64,000 nt of DNA, taken from NCBI RefSeq assembly GCF_037969725.1, contig NZ_CP150203.1, positions 4,542,001-4,606,000 on the forward strand, given 5' to 3'. A program made the translations under genes and the position numbers. The notes beneath the pieces were generated by a model. That model did no database searches and was not told where the DNA came from. It saw nothing but the letters and a program-made list of their open reading frames with translations. This stretch comes from Paenibacillus sp. FSL W8-0426. GTDB taxonomy: Bacteria > Bacillota > Bacilli > Paenibacillales > Paenibacillaceae. Below are positions 33,557 to 43,515 of the stretch, one piece after another (the stretch's first letter is position 1; every line of letters begins with the position of its first letter).

Positions 33557-33733
33557 ATTCGAGTATTGTTTTATGCAGGTTTAGTAATGGAAATGATCCG
33601 GCCATGCCGGCTTGAACAACGCCATTAGCTACTGGAGCCTGGTCTTTTCGATCAGGAAGAACAATTGGTCCATTCGGAATGACACGAGTCTTCCCCTTGG
33701 ACAACTGGTTATTATGGATAGGAGGTGTAATCT

Positions 33734-33922
33734 ATGTCTCGCAAATGTTATGTGACAGGTAAGAAACCGGGCACCGGTAACCACGTATCCCACGCTAACA
33801 ACCGTAACCGTCGTTCTTGGGGCGTAAACGTTCAAAAAGTACGCATTCTCGTGAACGGTAAACCGAAACGTGTATACGTAAGCACCCGCGCACTGAAAGC
33901 CGGTAAAGTGACTCGCGTATAA
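33734..33922 (+). CDS. rpmB: 50S ribosomal protein L28
   Basis: A 62-residue basic protein. [23 protein letters not shown], then [16 protein letters not shown] and [13 protein letters not shown], follow the L28 family throughout. Only one cysteine is present, so it is the zinc-free form. AGGAGGTG lies seven bases before the ATG. It is on the plus strand against its neighbours, as in the Bacillus ylo cluster where rpmB is divergent from the yloU/yloV (fakA) genes. A strong terminator follows. Confidence 0.98.
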   Translation: MSRKCYVTGKKPGTGNHVSHANNRNRRSWGVNVQKVRILVNGKPKRVYVSTRALKAGKVTRV

Positions 33923-33954
33923 TTTCACGCATAGCACCCTTACATCGGATAGCA

Positions 33955-33987
33955 AAAAGCACCTTGTTCTCATGCAGGTGCTTTTTT
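33955..33987 (+). terminator. rpmB terminator
   Basis: AAAGCACCT and AGGTGCTTTTTT form a stem with an 11-nt loop followed by a T-run, 33 nt after the stop codon. Confidence 0.9.
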
Positions 33988-34103
33988 CGTATGCCGAAAT
34001 CGTTCCAAAACATGAAAACAGCCGCCGCACAGCGCTGCCGGGACTCTGTCCAAGCCCGAACCCTTTCACTGCTGCCCGCGGCGGTATTCGTCTGAAACAT
34101 GCT

Positions 34104-34184
34104 TCAATTTTTCTGAAACGTATTAAGAATCGCCTTGACAAACCCTCCCAGAAACTTCGGCAGTTTGAATGTGTAAAATTTCAT
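34104..34184 (-). CDS. spoVM: Stage V sporulation protein M (26-residue peptide)
   Basis: A tiny gene encoding 26 residues that begin MKFYTFKLPKFLGGFVKAI. This is almost the same as B. subtilis SpoVM, including length, Pro9, and the amphipathic helix with Lys residues on one face. SpoVM recognises the positive curvature of the forespore membrane and anchors SpoIVA to start coat assembly. GGGAGGG precedes the ATG at 34184. Its position next to rpmB is the same as in B. subtilis. A CATAGGAT sequence about 45 bp upstream fits a sigma-E -10 element, but no good -35 is seen. Confidence 0.95.
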   Translation of the reverse strand: MKFYTFKLPKFLGGFVKAILNTFQKN

Positions 34185-34265
34185 GCTTCACCCTCCCTAT
34201 CATGCTCATGCATCCGCCCTATCCTATGCTTCATGCCTTGCTTGCCGCCCATTAACCTCTACGAC

Positions 34266-34300
34266 AAAAAAGGCTACATGAGAAACCTGCTCACGTAACC
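34266..34300 (-). terminator. Terminator after the small membrane protein gene
   Basis: GGTTACGTGAG and CTCATGTAGCC pair over 11 positions (two G-T) and are followed on the minus strand by TTTTTT. It separates the rpe-side genes from spoVM. Confidence 0.75.
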
Positions 34301-34359
34301 ATACTTATGCGAAAAGCGTTGTCCCTATTCCACCGTGACAAGCCCGAATAACGGACCGG

Positions 34360-34611
34360 TCATGCTTGGGGAGGAACATATTGATAAACGGCGATCATGA
34401 ATACACTTAACAAATAATACAGAATGCTGAAAATGACGAAGGTAACCCGCAGCCCGGTCCGGTCGAATTTGCGAAAATACATGATGACCACGCCGACCCC
34501 GACCAAGGACATGATGGCATTAAACGGGGATTGTACGACCGCAAAAAGCGCGAGTACCAAACCGGTTGCAAGGCTTGCCCCCATCGTCCATAGCGTTTCC
34601 CTGAGGTTCAT
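34360..34611 (-). CDS. Small membrane protein of unknown function
   Basis: An 83-residue protein with three likely membrane segments (residues 9-25, 30-46 and 56-78) separated by a short basic loop (FRKFDRTGLR). I do not recognise a family. It starts three bases after the rpe stop codon, so it is probably translated with rpe. It occupies the place where thiamine pyrophosphokinase (thiN) lies in B. subtilis. Confidence 0.7.
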   Translation of the reverse strand: MNLRETLWTMGASLATGLVLALFAVVQSPFNAIMSLVGVGVVIMYFRKFDRTGLRVTFVIFSILYYLLSVFMIAVYQYVPPQA

Positions 34612-34614
34612 GCC

Positions 34615-35274
34615 TTACCCCTCGTAACTACGGCGGATATCCGCAATCGCAGCCGCGCGATCCTCACGGCCGAATACCGCGCTGCCGGCAACCAGCACGT
34701 CCGCTCCTGCCTTCACAACAAGCGGTGCCGTATCGGCCGCAATGCCGCCGTCCACTTCGATATGTACGTCTTGACGGCCTCGTTCATTCAGCCAGGTACG
34801 AATCTGTTTGATTTTGTTCAGGGTGCCCGAAATAAAGGCTTGTCCGCCAAAACCGGGATTTACGGTCATTACGAGAACCAAATCCACATCGTCAAGCACT
34901 TCCTGGATAGCCGTGGCTGGTGTCCCCGGATTAAGGGCCACGCCGGCCTTGATGCCGTATTCCTTGATCAAGTGAATGACCCGGTGCAGGTGCACGCAAG
35001 CTTCGGCATGCACGGTAATGACTGCAGCTCCCGCTTTCGCAAACTCCTCGACGTAACGCTCGGGATTTTCAATCATCAGATGCACGTCCAGCGGCAGGCT
35101 GGTATGCGGAGCAATCGCCTTGACAATCGCTGGTCCCAGCGTAATGTTGGGAACGAAGTGACCGTCCATGACGTCGACGTGAATCCAATCCCCTCCCGCT
35201 GCTTCGGCTGCGGCAACTTCTGCGCCAAGACTGGCAAAATCGGCTGACAATATGGATGGAGCAATTTTAATCAT
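34615..35274 (-). CDS. rpe: Ribulose-phosphate 3-epimerase
   Basis: A 219-residue TIM-barrel enzyme. Diagnostic blocks: [35 protein letters not shown] (metal-binding His and Asp), [32 protein letters not shown] and VEVDGGI-like [13 protein letters not shown]. It interconverts ribulose-5-phosphate and xylulose-5-phosphate in the pentose phosphate pathway. The gene begins one base after the rsgA stop codon, within the conserved ylo-type operon. Confidence 0.97.
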   Translation of the reverse strand: MIKIAPSILSADFASLGAEVAAAEAAGGDWIHVDVMDGHFVPNITLGPAIVKAIAPHTSLPLDVHLMIENPERYVEEFAKAGAAVITVHAEACVHLHRVIHLIKEYGIKAGVALNPGTPATAIQEVLDDVDLVLVMTVNPGFGGQAFISGTLNKIKQIRTWLNERGRQDVHIEVDGGIAADTAPLVVKAGADVLVAGSAVFGREDRAAAIADIRRSYEG

Positions 35275-35275
35275 G

Positions 35276-36193
35276 TTAGTACCTCCGCTTCTTTTCTTTC
35301 ATTTCGTTTAAAAACTGTTCATAGTGCCGGTATCGGCTCTCTGCAATCAACCCGTCCTCTTTGGCTGCAATGACTCGGCAGCCCGGTTCATGGGTATGGG
35401 TACAGCCGCGGAATTTACATTCGTCCGCATACTGGGCGAATTCCCGGAAGCAGGTGGACAATTCCTCCACCCCGATTTCGAGAAAATCCAGCTGGCTGAA
35501 CCCCGGCGTATCGGCGACAAAACCGCCATTATGGAGCGGAATCAATTCCACATGCCTCGTCGTATGCCTTCCCCGGCCAAGCCGCATGCTGATTTCACTC
35601 GTTTCCAACGAAAGGCCCGGGACCAGCGCATTCAGCATGGATGATTTGCCCACGCCCGACTGACCCGAAAATACGCTGATTCGACCTGCCAGCCGCTCTT
35701 TGAGCAGTTCGCTGCCCTCTCCCGTTCGGGAACTGGTCGAAATGACCTCATAACCGATCTGTCTATACATGGCCTTCACATCGGCAACCGTGTCCCGGCC
35801 ATCGGCCTCGGGATCGGCCAAATCCTGCTTGGTCAGCACGATCAGGGCATCCAGCCCCGCTTGTTCGATATGAACGAGAAACTTGTCCAGCAAGTTCAGA
35901 TTCATATCCGGCTCCTTAACGGAAAACAGCAGTACCGCCAAATTGACGTTGGCTACAGGCGGACGAATCAGCTCCGTCTCACGGGCATGGATCCGATCCA
36001 CGGTTCCTTCGCCGTTTTCGGTCAGCACGTAATCCACGCGATCGCCCACGAGCGGGGAGATTCCCTTTTTCTTGAACACGCCCCTGGCTCTGCATTGAAC
36101 GGCGGAGCCTTCAACCGAAGGCACCCCTCCGTCTTCCAGTGGCATGACATAGTAATAACCGCTTAGCGCTTTGACAATGATACCCTCCGGCAT
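35276..36193 (-). CDS. rsgA: Ribosome small subunit-dependent GTPase RsgA
   Basis: About 305 residues. An N-terminal OB-fold is followed by a circularly permuted GTPase: LTKQDLAD (G4) precedes [14 protein letters not shown] (G1) and [10 protein letters not shown] (G3). The C-terminal zinc site is visible as [14 protein letters not shown]. RsgA (CpgA) acts in 30S subunit maturation. I chose the ATG at 36193, preceded by GGAGGG; the earlier ATG at 36253 adds a 20-residue basic segment not typical of the family. It follows prkC, whose kinase phosphorylates CpgA in B. subtilis. Confidence 0.95.
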   Translation of the reverse strand: MPEGIIVKALSGYYYVMPLEDGGVPSVEGSAVQCRARGVFKKKGISPLVGDRVDYVLTENGEGTVDRIHARETELIRPPVANVNLAVLLFSVKEPDMNLNLLDKFLVHIEQAGLDALIVLTKQDLADPEADGRDTVADVKAMYRQIGYEVISTSSRTGEGSELLKERLAGRISVFSGQSGVGKSSMLNALVPGLSLETSEISMRLGRGRHTTRHVELIPLHNGGFVADTPGFSQLDFLEIGVEELSTCFREFAQYADECKFRGCTHTHEPGCRVIAAKEDGLIAESRYRHYEQFLNEMKEKKRRY

Positions 36194-36262
36194 TAGCTCC
36201 GTCGCCCTCCTTTTCGTTCTGCGCGATATGGCATAGACCCCAAACGCCAGCATAAGCCGTCC

Positions 36263-38518
36263 TTACGGACGGCCTGATGCGTTAATAACTTCCTTTTTCT
36301 TGCCTTTCTCCTTGTTACCATGGCTATTGATCGCCGACGTGTCGGAGGCTTCTCCTTCTACGTCTCCTTCTTCTTCACCATCTACCGGCGTGGACGGCTC
36401 TTCGGTTCCTTCATTCGCCGCTCCGCTGCCGTCGTCTATGCCTCCGCTTCCGTCTTCGGCACCGCCTCCGCCTCCACTTTCGCCACCCGTTTCAGGTTCC
36501 TGCTTTTCAGGCGGCGGTGTAACGGTCTCCGGTTCGATCGAAGGCACGTTTACCGTTCCGTTTTTGGCTTCCCCGTAAGATACGAGATACGTATCCAGGA
36601 ACTTGCCGTCGCGGTAAACGGAGACAGCCCCATTTTCATTCGGAGCCAGCACTAGCGGTACGCTGAGCGTCTGGGTGGAGTTAATGGATTGCGTTCCCCA
36701 CTCTTGGCTCTTGCCGCGGGCATCCTCAAACGTAATCCGGATTTTGCTGGTTTTGCCTTCTTCTTTTGGTGCGACCATTATGTTGAAATTGTATCTTAAG
36801 GCTTCAGGCGGGTATCCCGTGCTGACATAGATCGTAATTTTGTCGCCGGGACTTACTTCCCCGCCAGCTTCCACAGGCCACTGCTGGGTTACCTTGCCGG
36901 AGTCAACCGTATAACTCGGCTCTTCCTTCACCTGGGCGAGCGTTAGTCCGGCGTTTTTCAACATCTCCTCCGCTTCGCTGCGGGTTTTGTTTTTCAGATC
37001 CGGCATTTTGACCGTTTCTACACCTTGGCTTACGGTTAGAACAATTTCACCGGCCTCGAGGTCGAAATCCTCGTTTACGCCAGGCGTCTGCGAAATGACA
37101 TTGCCTGACGACACCTCGGTTGAATATGCGTTATCCCGCTTGATCTGGCTTTCCTTGATGCCCAGCTCGCTGGTCAATCTTTTGACGGCCTCGTCGTACG
37201 GAATGTTCTTCACGTCGATCATTTTGACGGATTCCTTCTCCGCCCCGACGCTCAGCTGAATCTCGGTGCCTTCCTTGACGATTTCCCCCTCATTACGGCT
37301 CTGGGCATAAACCATCCCCGGGTCAACGCCTTCTTGATACATCCGGATCACTTCATCGCTTACGACTAACCCTTTATCCTGCAGCGTTTGGCGCGCAGCT
37401 TCCTCCGTCTGGTTAACGACATTCGGAACGGTCACTTCCGGAACCACCAGCATGCCTTTGACATAAATGACAACACCGACCATTGCGGCCAGAATAAGAA
37501 CAGTAAGCGAAATGAGCAATGTCGGCTTTTTCCAGCCTTTGGACTTGCTTTTATGTTGTCCGGCCTCTTCCTTTGGTTCCATCGTAGGCATTGCGCCCGT
37601 CGTGGTCACGCCTCTCGGTTCAGGCTTAATGGCCGGCATAACGCGGGTCTGGTCCGCATCGTCCTCATCGGCAAAATCGATTTTGGTTTCGTTCCGCCGC
37701 TCGGGAAGAAGACAGGTTTCCAGGTCCTCTTGCATTTCCCTGGCGGACTGATAACGCTCATGCGGATTTTTGCGCATCGATTTCAGAATGATGTTTTCCA
37801 CGCTTTGCGGGATCAACGGATTGAATTTGCGCGGTTCATCAAACTCTTCCTGAAGATGCTTCAGGGCAACGCTGATCGGACTTTCGCCCAGGAACGGAAG
37901 CTGGCCAGTCAGCATTTGATACAGCACGATGCCAAGCGAATACAAGTCCGACTTCTCTCCGGTAACGATGCCTTTGGCATGCTCCGGCGAAAAATAATGG
38001 ACCGAACCGACCACCGAACCGGTCTGCGTGATCGTTGTCGACGTCACAGCCCGTGCGATGCCGAAATCGGTGACCTTTACCCGGCCGTTTCTGCCGATCA
38101 AAATGTTGTGCGGCTTAATGTCTCGATGAATGATTTGGTTATGATGCGCATGGTCCAAAGCGTCCGCAATCTGGGAAGCGATGCGCACCGCCTCGTCAAC
38201 CTGCAGGGGCGCCCGTTCTTTGATGATTTCGTTCAGGTTTTTGCCTTCCACATACTCCATGACGATGTAGTGGACGTCATCCTCTTGGCCGACATCGTAA
38301 ATGCTGACCACGTTCGGGTGCGACAGCGATGCCGCCGATTGCGCCTCCCTGCGGAAACGGCGGATGAATTCTTCGTCATGAACAAACTGCTGGCGAAGCA
38401 CCTTGATCGCCACGAACCGATTCAGCAGAAGATCCTGAGCTTTATATACGAGAGCCATGCCGCCGCCGCCGACACGTTCGATGATTTCATAGCGTCCGCC
38501 TAGCTGGTGCCCGATCAT
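36263..38518 (-). CDS. prkC: Serine/threonine protein kinase PrkC with PASTA repeats
   Basis: About 751 residues. The cytoplasmic kinase domain (1-265) has the Gly-rich loop, AIKVL lysine, IHRDIKPHN catalytic loop and DFGIA. A membrane helix lies near 345-362. Outside are three PASTA repeats (about 365-570) that bind muropeptides, then a beta-rich segment and a Pro/Glu/Gly/Ser-rich tail ending in basic residues. PrkC signals growth and spore germination status. The ATG at 38518 overlaps the phosphatase stop codon (ATGA). The acidic tail of over 80 residues after the last folded part is longer than in B. subtilis PrkC (648 residues). Confidence 0.95.
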   Translation of the reverse strand: MIGHQLGGRYEIIERVGGGGMALVYKAQDLLLNRFVAIKVLRQQFVHDEEFIRRFRREAQSAASLSHPNVVSIYDVGQEDDVHYIVMEYVEGKNLNEIIKERAPLQVDEAVRIASQIADALDHAHHNQIIHRDIKPHNILIGRNGRVKVTDFGIARAVTSTTITQTGSVVGSVHYFSPEHAKGIVTGEKSDLYSLGIVLYQMLTGQLPFLGESPISVALKHLQEEFDEPRKFNPLIPQSVENIILKSMRKNPHERYQSAREMQEDLETCLLPERRNETKIDFADEDDADQTRVMPAIKPEPRGVTTTGAMPTMEPKEEAGQHKSKSKGWKKPTLLISLTVLILAAMVGVVIYVKGMLVVPEVTVPNVVNQTEEAARQTLQDKGLVVSDEVIRMYQEGVDPGMVYAQSRNEGEIVKEGTEIQLSVGAEKESVKMIDVKNIPYDEAVKRLTSELGIKESQIKRDNAYSTEVSSGNVISQTPGVNEDFDLEAGEIVLTVSQGVETVKMPDLKNKTRSEAEEMLKNAGLTLAQVKEEPSYTVDSGKVTQQWPVEAGGEVSPGDKITIYVSTGYPPEALRYNFNIMVAPKEEGKTSKIRITFEDARGKSQEWGTQSINSTQTLSVPLVLAPNENGAVSVYRDGKFLDTYLVSYGEAKNGTVNVPSIEPETVTPPPEKQEPETGGESGGGGGAEDGSGGIDDGSGAANEGTEEPSTPVDGEEEGDVEGEASDTSAINSHGNKEKGKKKEVINASGRP

Positions 38519-39288
38519 GATTCGCACCCCGTTTCCGTTGCTGCGGAATCCTTCTGCATTTCAAACAAGGCCACGGTGATATTGTCGTCTCCCCCGGCAA
38601 GAAGGGCCAGCTGCAGCAAACGATCGGCACGCTCTTCCAGCGGCAGCTCCAGATTGCCCGCAACCCGAATGATCTGCTCATTGCTGACCAAGTTGCTGAG
38701 TCCGTCGCTGCACAGCAGCAAGACCTCCCCTTCTTCCAGCTTGACGTTATCCATGTCGACCTTCACTTCGGCATCCGTGCCGAGGGCCCGGGTCAACACG
38801 TTGCGTCTGGGATGATGCGTAACGTCCTCTTTGCTGATCTGACCGTTTTTGAACAGCTCGTTGACGAGGGTATGGTCCTCGGTCAGCTGGATCATTTGTT
38901 GGCCGGAAATTTTGTAAGCCCGGCTGTCGCCGATATGTCCAATGACGCCTTCGGCATCGTTCAACAAGGCAGCAACGACCGTTGTGCCCATATTATGGTA
39001 TTTGTCATTAGCGGAGGCCGTACTGTAAATAACCTCATTGGCATGGAGGATCGCATCGCTAAGCGCAGCGGACAAGGACGCATGGGACAGCCCCGGTTCC
39101 AGCGATCTCAGGTCGCCCACCAGCGTTTCCACCGCAAGGCGGCTTGCCGTGTCGCCTGCAAGATGCCCGCCCATGCCATCGGCAACAATGCCCAATATAT
39201 AGCCCGTTTCCAGGTCGCGAATCCAGGCAGAGTCTTCATTGACGGAACGCACGCGTCCGATATGGCTTGCATGAACTGTTTTGATCAA
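38515..39288 (-). CDS. prpC: PP2C-type protein phosphatase (Stp/PrpC)
   Basis: About 257 residues of the PPM/PP2C family. Metal-binding blocks: VRSVNEDSAWI, GIVADGMGGHLAGDTAS, VGHIGDSRAYKI, LLCSDGLSNL and GGDDNITVAL. It reverses PrkC phosphorylation. I place the start at TTG 39288: GGTGAG is correctly spaced and the protein then begins like PrpC. The ATG at 39351 lies inside rlmN and would add an unrelated hydrophobic stretch. It starts seven bases after the rlmN stop and overlaps prkC by four bases. Confidence 0.95.
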   Translation of the reverse strand: MIKTVHASHIGRVRSVNEDSAWIRDLETGYILGIVADGMGGHLAGDTASRLAVETLVGDLRSLEPGLSHASLSAALSDAILHANEVIYSTASANDKYHNMGTTVVAALLNDAEGVIGHIGDSRAYKISGQQMIQLTEDHTLVNELFKNGQISKEDVTHHPRRNVLTRALGTDAEVKVDMDNVKLEEGEVLLLCSDGLSNLVSNEQIIRVAGNLELPLEERADRLLQLALLAGGDDNITVALFEMQKDSAATETGCES

Positions 39289-39295
39289 AACGCTC

Positions 39296-40336
39296 TCACC
39301 CCAACTCCATATGCTTTGCACGAAGCTGACCGCAAGCGGCAGCAATATCATGTCCCTGTTCGCGGCGAATGGTTACGTTAATGCCCTGCTCCGAAAGAAT
39401 GCGTTGAAAATTGAAAATGTCCTTGCGGGACGTTCTCACGTATTTACGCTCAGGCACATGGTTGACCGGAATCAAATTGACGTGGCACAGCATCGTTTTC
39501 AGCACGCTCGCCAGTTCCATTGCATGCTCCGGTTGATCGTTCATGCCGCCGATCAGCGCATATTCAAACGTGATTCTGCGGCCGGTTTTGGCCAGGTAAT
39601 AACGAAGCGATTCCATCACGTCATCAAATGGAAAACGACGGTTTACCGGCATCAGTTTGGAACGGAGCGCATCGTTCGGCGCATGGATGGAGATCGCCAG
39701 GTTGATCTGGGTATCCTCGTCCGCAAAACGATAAATATTCGGCACGATACCGCTCGTGGATACGGTGATATGCCGCTGACCGATATTCAGCCCTTTTTCG
39801 TGGATCATGATGCGCAGGAACGTCATCGTTGCATCATAGTTTTCGAACGGCTCGCCCGAACCCATGATGACGATGCTGCTGACCCGTTCACCGCGTTCGT
39901 CCAAAATTTTCTGGGCCTGCACCACCTGAGCGACGATTTCGCCTGCAGTCAGGTTCCGTTTCAATCCCCCCAGCGTGGATGCGCAGAACGTGCAACCGAT
40001 TCGGCAGCCCACCTGCGTTGTGACGCAGATGCTGTTGCCGTAGTTATGTTTCATGATCACCGTCTCGATGGCATGGTTGTCATGAAGGCCGAAGAGGAAT
40101 TTTACCGTGCCGTCCTTGGACTCGAATTTGGTAATTTCGTTCAGCGTAACGAACTCGAATTGATCGGCCAGTTTGGCGCGCAGCGCCTTGGACAGATTCG
40201 TCATTTCGCTGAAGTCGTTCACCCGCTTCACGTAGATCCAGTCGAAAATCTGACCGCCGCGGAAGGCTGGCTCCCCGTTGTCCACAGCCCATTGCTGCAG
40301 TTCTTCAAGGGTGTAATCGTATATAAAAGGTTTCAT
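39296..40336 (-). CDS. rlmN: 23S rRNA (A2503-C2)/tRNA methyltransferase RlmN
   Basis: A 346-residue radical-SAM methyltransferase. The cluster motif is [10 protein letters not shown] (CxxxCxxC, about 118-125). Further blocks are [37 protein letters not shown] and AACGQL with the C-terminal catalytic Cys. It methylates C2 of A2503 in 23S rRNA and A37 in some tRNAs. AGGTG precedes the ATG. It is separated from rsmB by 276 bp that contain the rsmB terminator, so rlmN-prpC-prkC may have a separate promoter. Confidence 0.97.
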   Translation of the reverse strand: MKPFIYDYTLEELQQWAVDNGEPAFRGGQIFDWIYVKRVNDFSEMTNLSKALRAKLADQFEFVTLNEITKFESKDGTVKFLFGLHDNHAIETVIMKHNYGNSICVTTQVGCRIGCTFCASTLGGLKRNLTAGEIVAQVVQAQKILDERGERVSSIVIMGSGEPFENYDATMTFLRIMIHEKGLNIGQRHITVSTSGIVPNIYRFADEDTQINLAISIHAPNDALRSKLMPVNRRFPFDDVMESLRYYLAKTGRRITFEYALIGGMNDQPEHAMELASVLKTMLCHVNLIPVNHVPERKYVRTSRKDIFNFQRILSEQGINVTIRREQGHDIAAACGQLRAKHMELG

Positions 40337-40555
40337 TTTGTTGTCAACACCTATTCCTTCTTTATCTTTTCATTCTTTCTATTCTATCACAAAGACCGCC
40401 ATACATCCATGTATACCCTGGCAACCCGCGATTCATGCATGATCACATCCGACTTGTACTATCGCATCCTATCATTAAGGGAGGTTCAGGGCAAGTCCGT
40501 TGGTTAGAAAAATAGAGCAAAAGCCGTTGAACAGCGCCATATGGACGGTGTTGAC

Positions 40556-40587
40556 GCAAAAAATCCGCCATAGTCTCCTAAGGCGGA
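40556..40587 (-). terminator. rsmB terminator
   Basis: TCCGCC and GGCGGA with an inner TAG/CTA form a stem. On the minus strand it is followed by a run of at least five T residues, 25 nt after rsmB. Confidence 0.75.
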
Positions 40588-40612
40588 CATCATTGCTGGC
40601 ACGATCGGAGGT

Positions 40613-42064
40613 TCAGTCCGCGATACGTCTCAACCTGGCGATGAAAAAGCCGTCGCTGTGCGCATCTTGCGGCAATATCTGAACACCGCCGCGAAGGGTA
40701 TTCCACTTCGTCGCCTCGGCTCCGGACCAATCGGCGTTCTCGGCACGGTACTCGGGATGCCGGTTCAGGAAGTTTGCTACCATGCGCTCGTTCTCGTCCG
40801 GCTCAATGGTGCACGTGCTGTAAACCAGAATGCCGCCCGGTTTAAGCAGCGGGGCAATCCGGTCAAGCAGCTCGCTCTGCAATGCCGCGATATCGGCGAT
40901 ATCGGCGGGAGATTTGGTCCATTTGACATCCGGCTTGCGACGGATCACGCCCAGGCCAGAGCAAGGTGCATCCAGCAAAATTCGGTCAAAGGACCCGGCC
41001 GGATACCTTTCGTCCAAGTCAAGTGCATTGCCGGTGATCGCATCGATGCATCCCAGTCCCAAACGTTCCGCCTGCTCCATGATCAAACGGCGTTTATGCG
41101 CATGCAGATCATTGGCTACGATCCGGCCGCGATCTTTCATCTTTTCGGCCATATGAGCGGTTTTGCCGCCCGGTGCCGCGCAGCAGTCCAGCACGACATG
41201 GCCTTCTTCCGGCGAGACGGCTTCGGCCACCAGCATGGAACTTTCGTCCTGTACGGACAACAGGCCGTCCCGATACCAGGACGTTAGCGCCATATTTCCG
41301 CCGCTGCGAACCAGGATGCCATCCGGGCTAAGCTTGGAAGCTTCCACTTCGACTCCCGCGCTTTCCATTTCCTGCATCAGCTTGTCCCGCGTCGTCATCG
41401 TTGTGTTCACGCGCACGCTGACGGCCGGAGGTTCGTTGTTGGCCTTGCAGATCGCTTCTGCCGTTTCCTCGCCATACTGGCTGATCCAGCGTTCGACCAT
41501 CCATTGCGGGTGGGAATGCTGCAGCGCGATCCGTTCGGCGGCCGGCAAATGGTCGGGAATGCGCAGTTCGTCGCGCTGGCGCAGCATGCTGCGCAGCACG
41601 CCGTTTACCATGCCCGAGATGCCTTGGTGCCCCATTTTTTTCGCCAAATTGACCGCTTCGCTCACAACGGCATGCTCCGGAATGCGATCCAGATACATGA
41701 TCTGATATACGCTGATCCGAAGCAGGCTGCGCACCCAGGGCTGCAGCTTGGCCAGTCCTTTGGCAACGAATTTTTCCAAGAAATAATCAAGCGTATTCCG
41801 CCGCGCAATCGTTCCGTAGACCAACTCGGTCGCAAGTCCCGCATCGGCCGCGCCAAGCCCGGCTTCGTTCAGCCGGCGGTTAAGCTCAAGGTTGCTGTAC
41901 GCTCCCTCCTGCTCCACTGCGCTAAGCACGCTGACGGCAAGAGAACGCGCGGTAACCTTGGCTTTCCCCGACCGCCGATCGGCCTGGGCTCCCCGGCCAG
42001 CCGGAGCAGGACGCCGCGTGTCGCGCGAACCGCCCGGCTGCCGCCCCGATGTATTGCCGCTCAT
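40613..42064 (-). CDS. rsmB: 16S rRNA m5C967 methyltransferase RsmB
   Basis: A 483-residue protein. Residues 38-170 form the NusB-like RNA-binding domain (ARSLAVSVLSAVEQEGAYSN, NGVLRSMLR). The SAM domain shows VLDCCAAPGGKTAHMAE, LDAPCSGLGVIRRKPDVKW (catalytic Cys of the PCS motif) and LVYSTCTIEPDENE (second Cys). A basic, Gly/Arg-rich extension of about 35 residues precedes the NusB-like part. The start overlaps fmt (ATGA). It methylates C967 of 16S rRNA. Confidence 0.96.
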   Translation of the reverse strand: MSGNTSGRQPGGSRDTRRPAPAGRGAQADRRSGKAKVTARSLAVSVLSAVEQEGAYSNLELNRRLNEAGLGAADAGLATELVYGTIARRNTLDYFLEKFVAKGLAKLQPWVRSLLRISVYQIMYLDRIPEHAVVSEAVNLAKKMGHQGISGMVNGVLRSMLRQRDELRIPDHLPAAERIALQHSHPQWMVERWISQYGEETAEAICKANNEPPAVSVRVNTTMTTRDKLMQEMESAGVEVEASKLSPDGILVRSGGNMALTSWYRDGLLSVQDESSMLVAEAVSPEEGHVVLDCCAAPGGKTAHMAEKMKDRGRIVANDLHAHKRRLIMEQAERLGLGCIDAITGNALDLDERYPAGSFDRILLDAPCSGLGVIRRKPDVKWTKSPADIADIAALQSELLDRIAPLLKPGGILVYSTCTIEPDENERMVANFLNRHPEYRAENADWSGAEATKWNTLRGGVQILPQDAHSDGFFIARLRRIAD

Positions 42065-43014
42065 CGCAGCACCGTTCCCGGCTTCAGCGTGCCTCCGCGG
42101 GCAAAGTCAGCCGCCTTCATCGCCTTTTTGCCTGCCGGCTGGACTTCGGTCAGCCAGATCGAACCGTCGCCGGTGCGGACCTCGATGCCGTTTGCATTCG
42201 CTTGCAGCACCGTTCCCGGCTCGGCTTGTTCGCTGCCGGAAACCGAAACTTCGCCCGGCTCGCCCGGTTTGGCCACCGCCCACACTTTGAACACCTGCTC
42301 GTCCCAGAGGGAAAATGCGCCCGAAAAAGGCACCAAACCGCGCACCTGATTGAACAGTTCGCGCGACGTGCGCGACCAGTCGATTTTTTCGTCCTCGCGC
42401 GTCAGATTGCGCGCGTATGTCGACTGTGCATCGTCCTGCGGCACAGCCTTCGTTTCGCCTGCGATCAGACGCGGCATTTCTTCGCGCAGCAGTTCCGATC
42501 CGGCCTTGCTCAGCTTGGCAAACATCGTTCCGGACGTGTCTTCATCCGTAATCGGCACTTCCACGCGGGAAATCATGTCACCGGTATCCAAACCTTCGGC
42601 CATGTACATCAACGTAACTCCGGTTACGGACTCGCCATTGATAATGGAGCGTTGGATCGGCGCACCGCCGCGGTATTTCGGCAAAAGGGAGCCGTGTACG
42701 TTCACGCAGCCGCGAACAGGCATGTCCAATACCGCTTTGGGCAAAATCTGCCCAAACGCTGCCGTCACGATCAAATCCGGCTTCCATTCGGCCAAGCGGG
42801 CCACGGACTCCGGATCGCGCAATTTTACCGGCTGGAATACGGGCAGCCCGTGACGCTCGGCTGCCACCTTCACCGGAGTGGGCGTCAATACCTTTTTCCG
42901 CCCCTGCGGTTTGTCGGGCTGCGTCACCACACCCACGACGTTATATCCCTCGTTCAGCAGCATTTCCAACGAAGGAACGGCGAACTCGGGCGTACCCATA
43001 AATACAATGTTCAA
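42061..43014 (-). CDS. fmt: Methionyl-tRNA formyltransferase
   Basis: About 317 residues. FMGTPEFAVPSLEMLL, VVTQPDKPQGRKKVLTPTPVK, AAFGQILPKAVLD, CVNVHGSLLPKYRGGAPIQ (catalytic His and Asn) and ITELQPAGKK-like LTEVQPAGKKAMKAADF identify it. It formylates initiator Met-tRNA using 10-formyl-THF. I chose TTG at 43014, with AGGAG eight bases upstream and alignment of LNIVFMGTP with other Fmt N-termini; the GTG at 43023 overlaps the ribosome site itself. The def stop codon lies 12 bp upstream. Confidence 0.96.
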   Translation of the reverse strand: MNIVFMGTPEFAVPSLEMLLNEGYNVVGVVTQPDKPQGRKKVLTPTPVKVAAERHGLPVFQPVKLRDPESVARLAEWKPDLIVTAAFGQILPKAVLDMPVRGCVNVHGSLLPKYRGGAPIQRSIINGESVTGVTLMYMAEGLDTGDMISRVEVPITDEDTSGTMFAKLSKAGSELLREEMPRLIAGETKAVPQDDAQSTYARNLTREDEKIDWSRTSRELFNQVRGLVPFSGAFSLWDEQVFKVWAVAKPGEPGEVSVSGSEQAEPGTVLQANANGIEVRTGDGSIWLTEVQPAGKKAMKAADFARGGTLKPGTVLR

Positions 43015-43026
43015 ATCGATCACTCC

Positions 43027-43515
43027 TTAGTTGCGTCGAGGTCCGTTCTGATCCGCCGAAATTTCGTACACCTTTTCGGCAATATCGGTGAAGAGCACGC
43101 CATCCAAGTGATCAATCTCGTGCTGGAATGCGCGGGCCAGCAAGCCGCTGCCCGTAATGATCAACTCGTTGCCTTCGCGGTCCAGGCCTTTAACTGTCAC
43201 CGTTTCGCTGCGGCGAACGTCACCATTAATGCCAGGAATGCTCAAACATCCTTCCGGTCCGAACTGCTCGCCTTCTTTTGCGACGATTTCCGGGTTGATC
43301 ATCTTGATCAATCCGTGCTCGTCCCCGGCATCGATGACGATGAGGCGTTTCAAAATTCCTACCTGCGGCGCCGCAAGTCCGACGCCTTCGGCGTCATACA
43401 TCGTATCGGCCATATCGTCCAGCAATTTTTGCACATTTGGCGTAATTTTTGTGACTTCTTTGGCTCTTTTGCGGAGCACCTCATCCGGTTCTTTCACGAT
43501 AATACGAATTGACAT
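43027..43515 (-). CDS. def: Peptide deformylase
   Basis: A 162-residue metalloenzyme with all three deformylase motifs: [18 protein letters not shown] (metal-binding Cys) and HEIDHLDG (metal-binding His pair and catalytic Glu). It removes the formyl group from nascent proteins, complementing fmt downstream. AAGGTG precedes the ATG. It lies 152 bp downstream of the end of priA, in a gap where I see no clear terminator. Confidence 0.98.
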   Translation of the reverse strand: MSIRIIVKEPDEVLRKRAKEVTKITPNVQKLLDDMADTMYDAEGVGLAAPQVGILKRLIVIDAGDEHGLIKMINPEIVAKEGEQFGPEGCLSIPGINGDVRRSETVTVKGLDREGNELIITGSGLLARAFQHEIDHLDGVLFTDIAEKVYEISADQNGPRRN

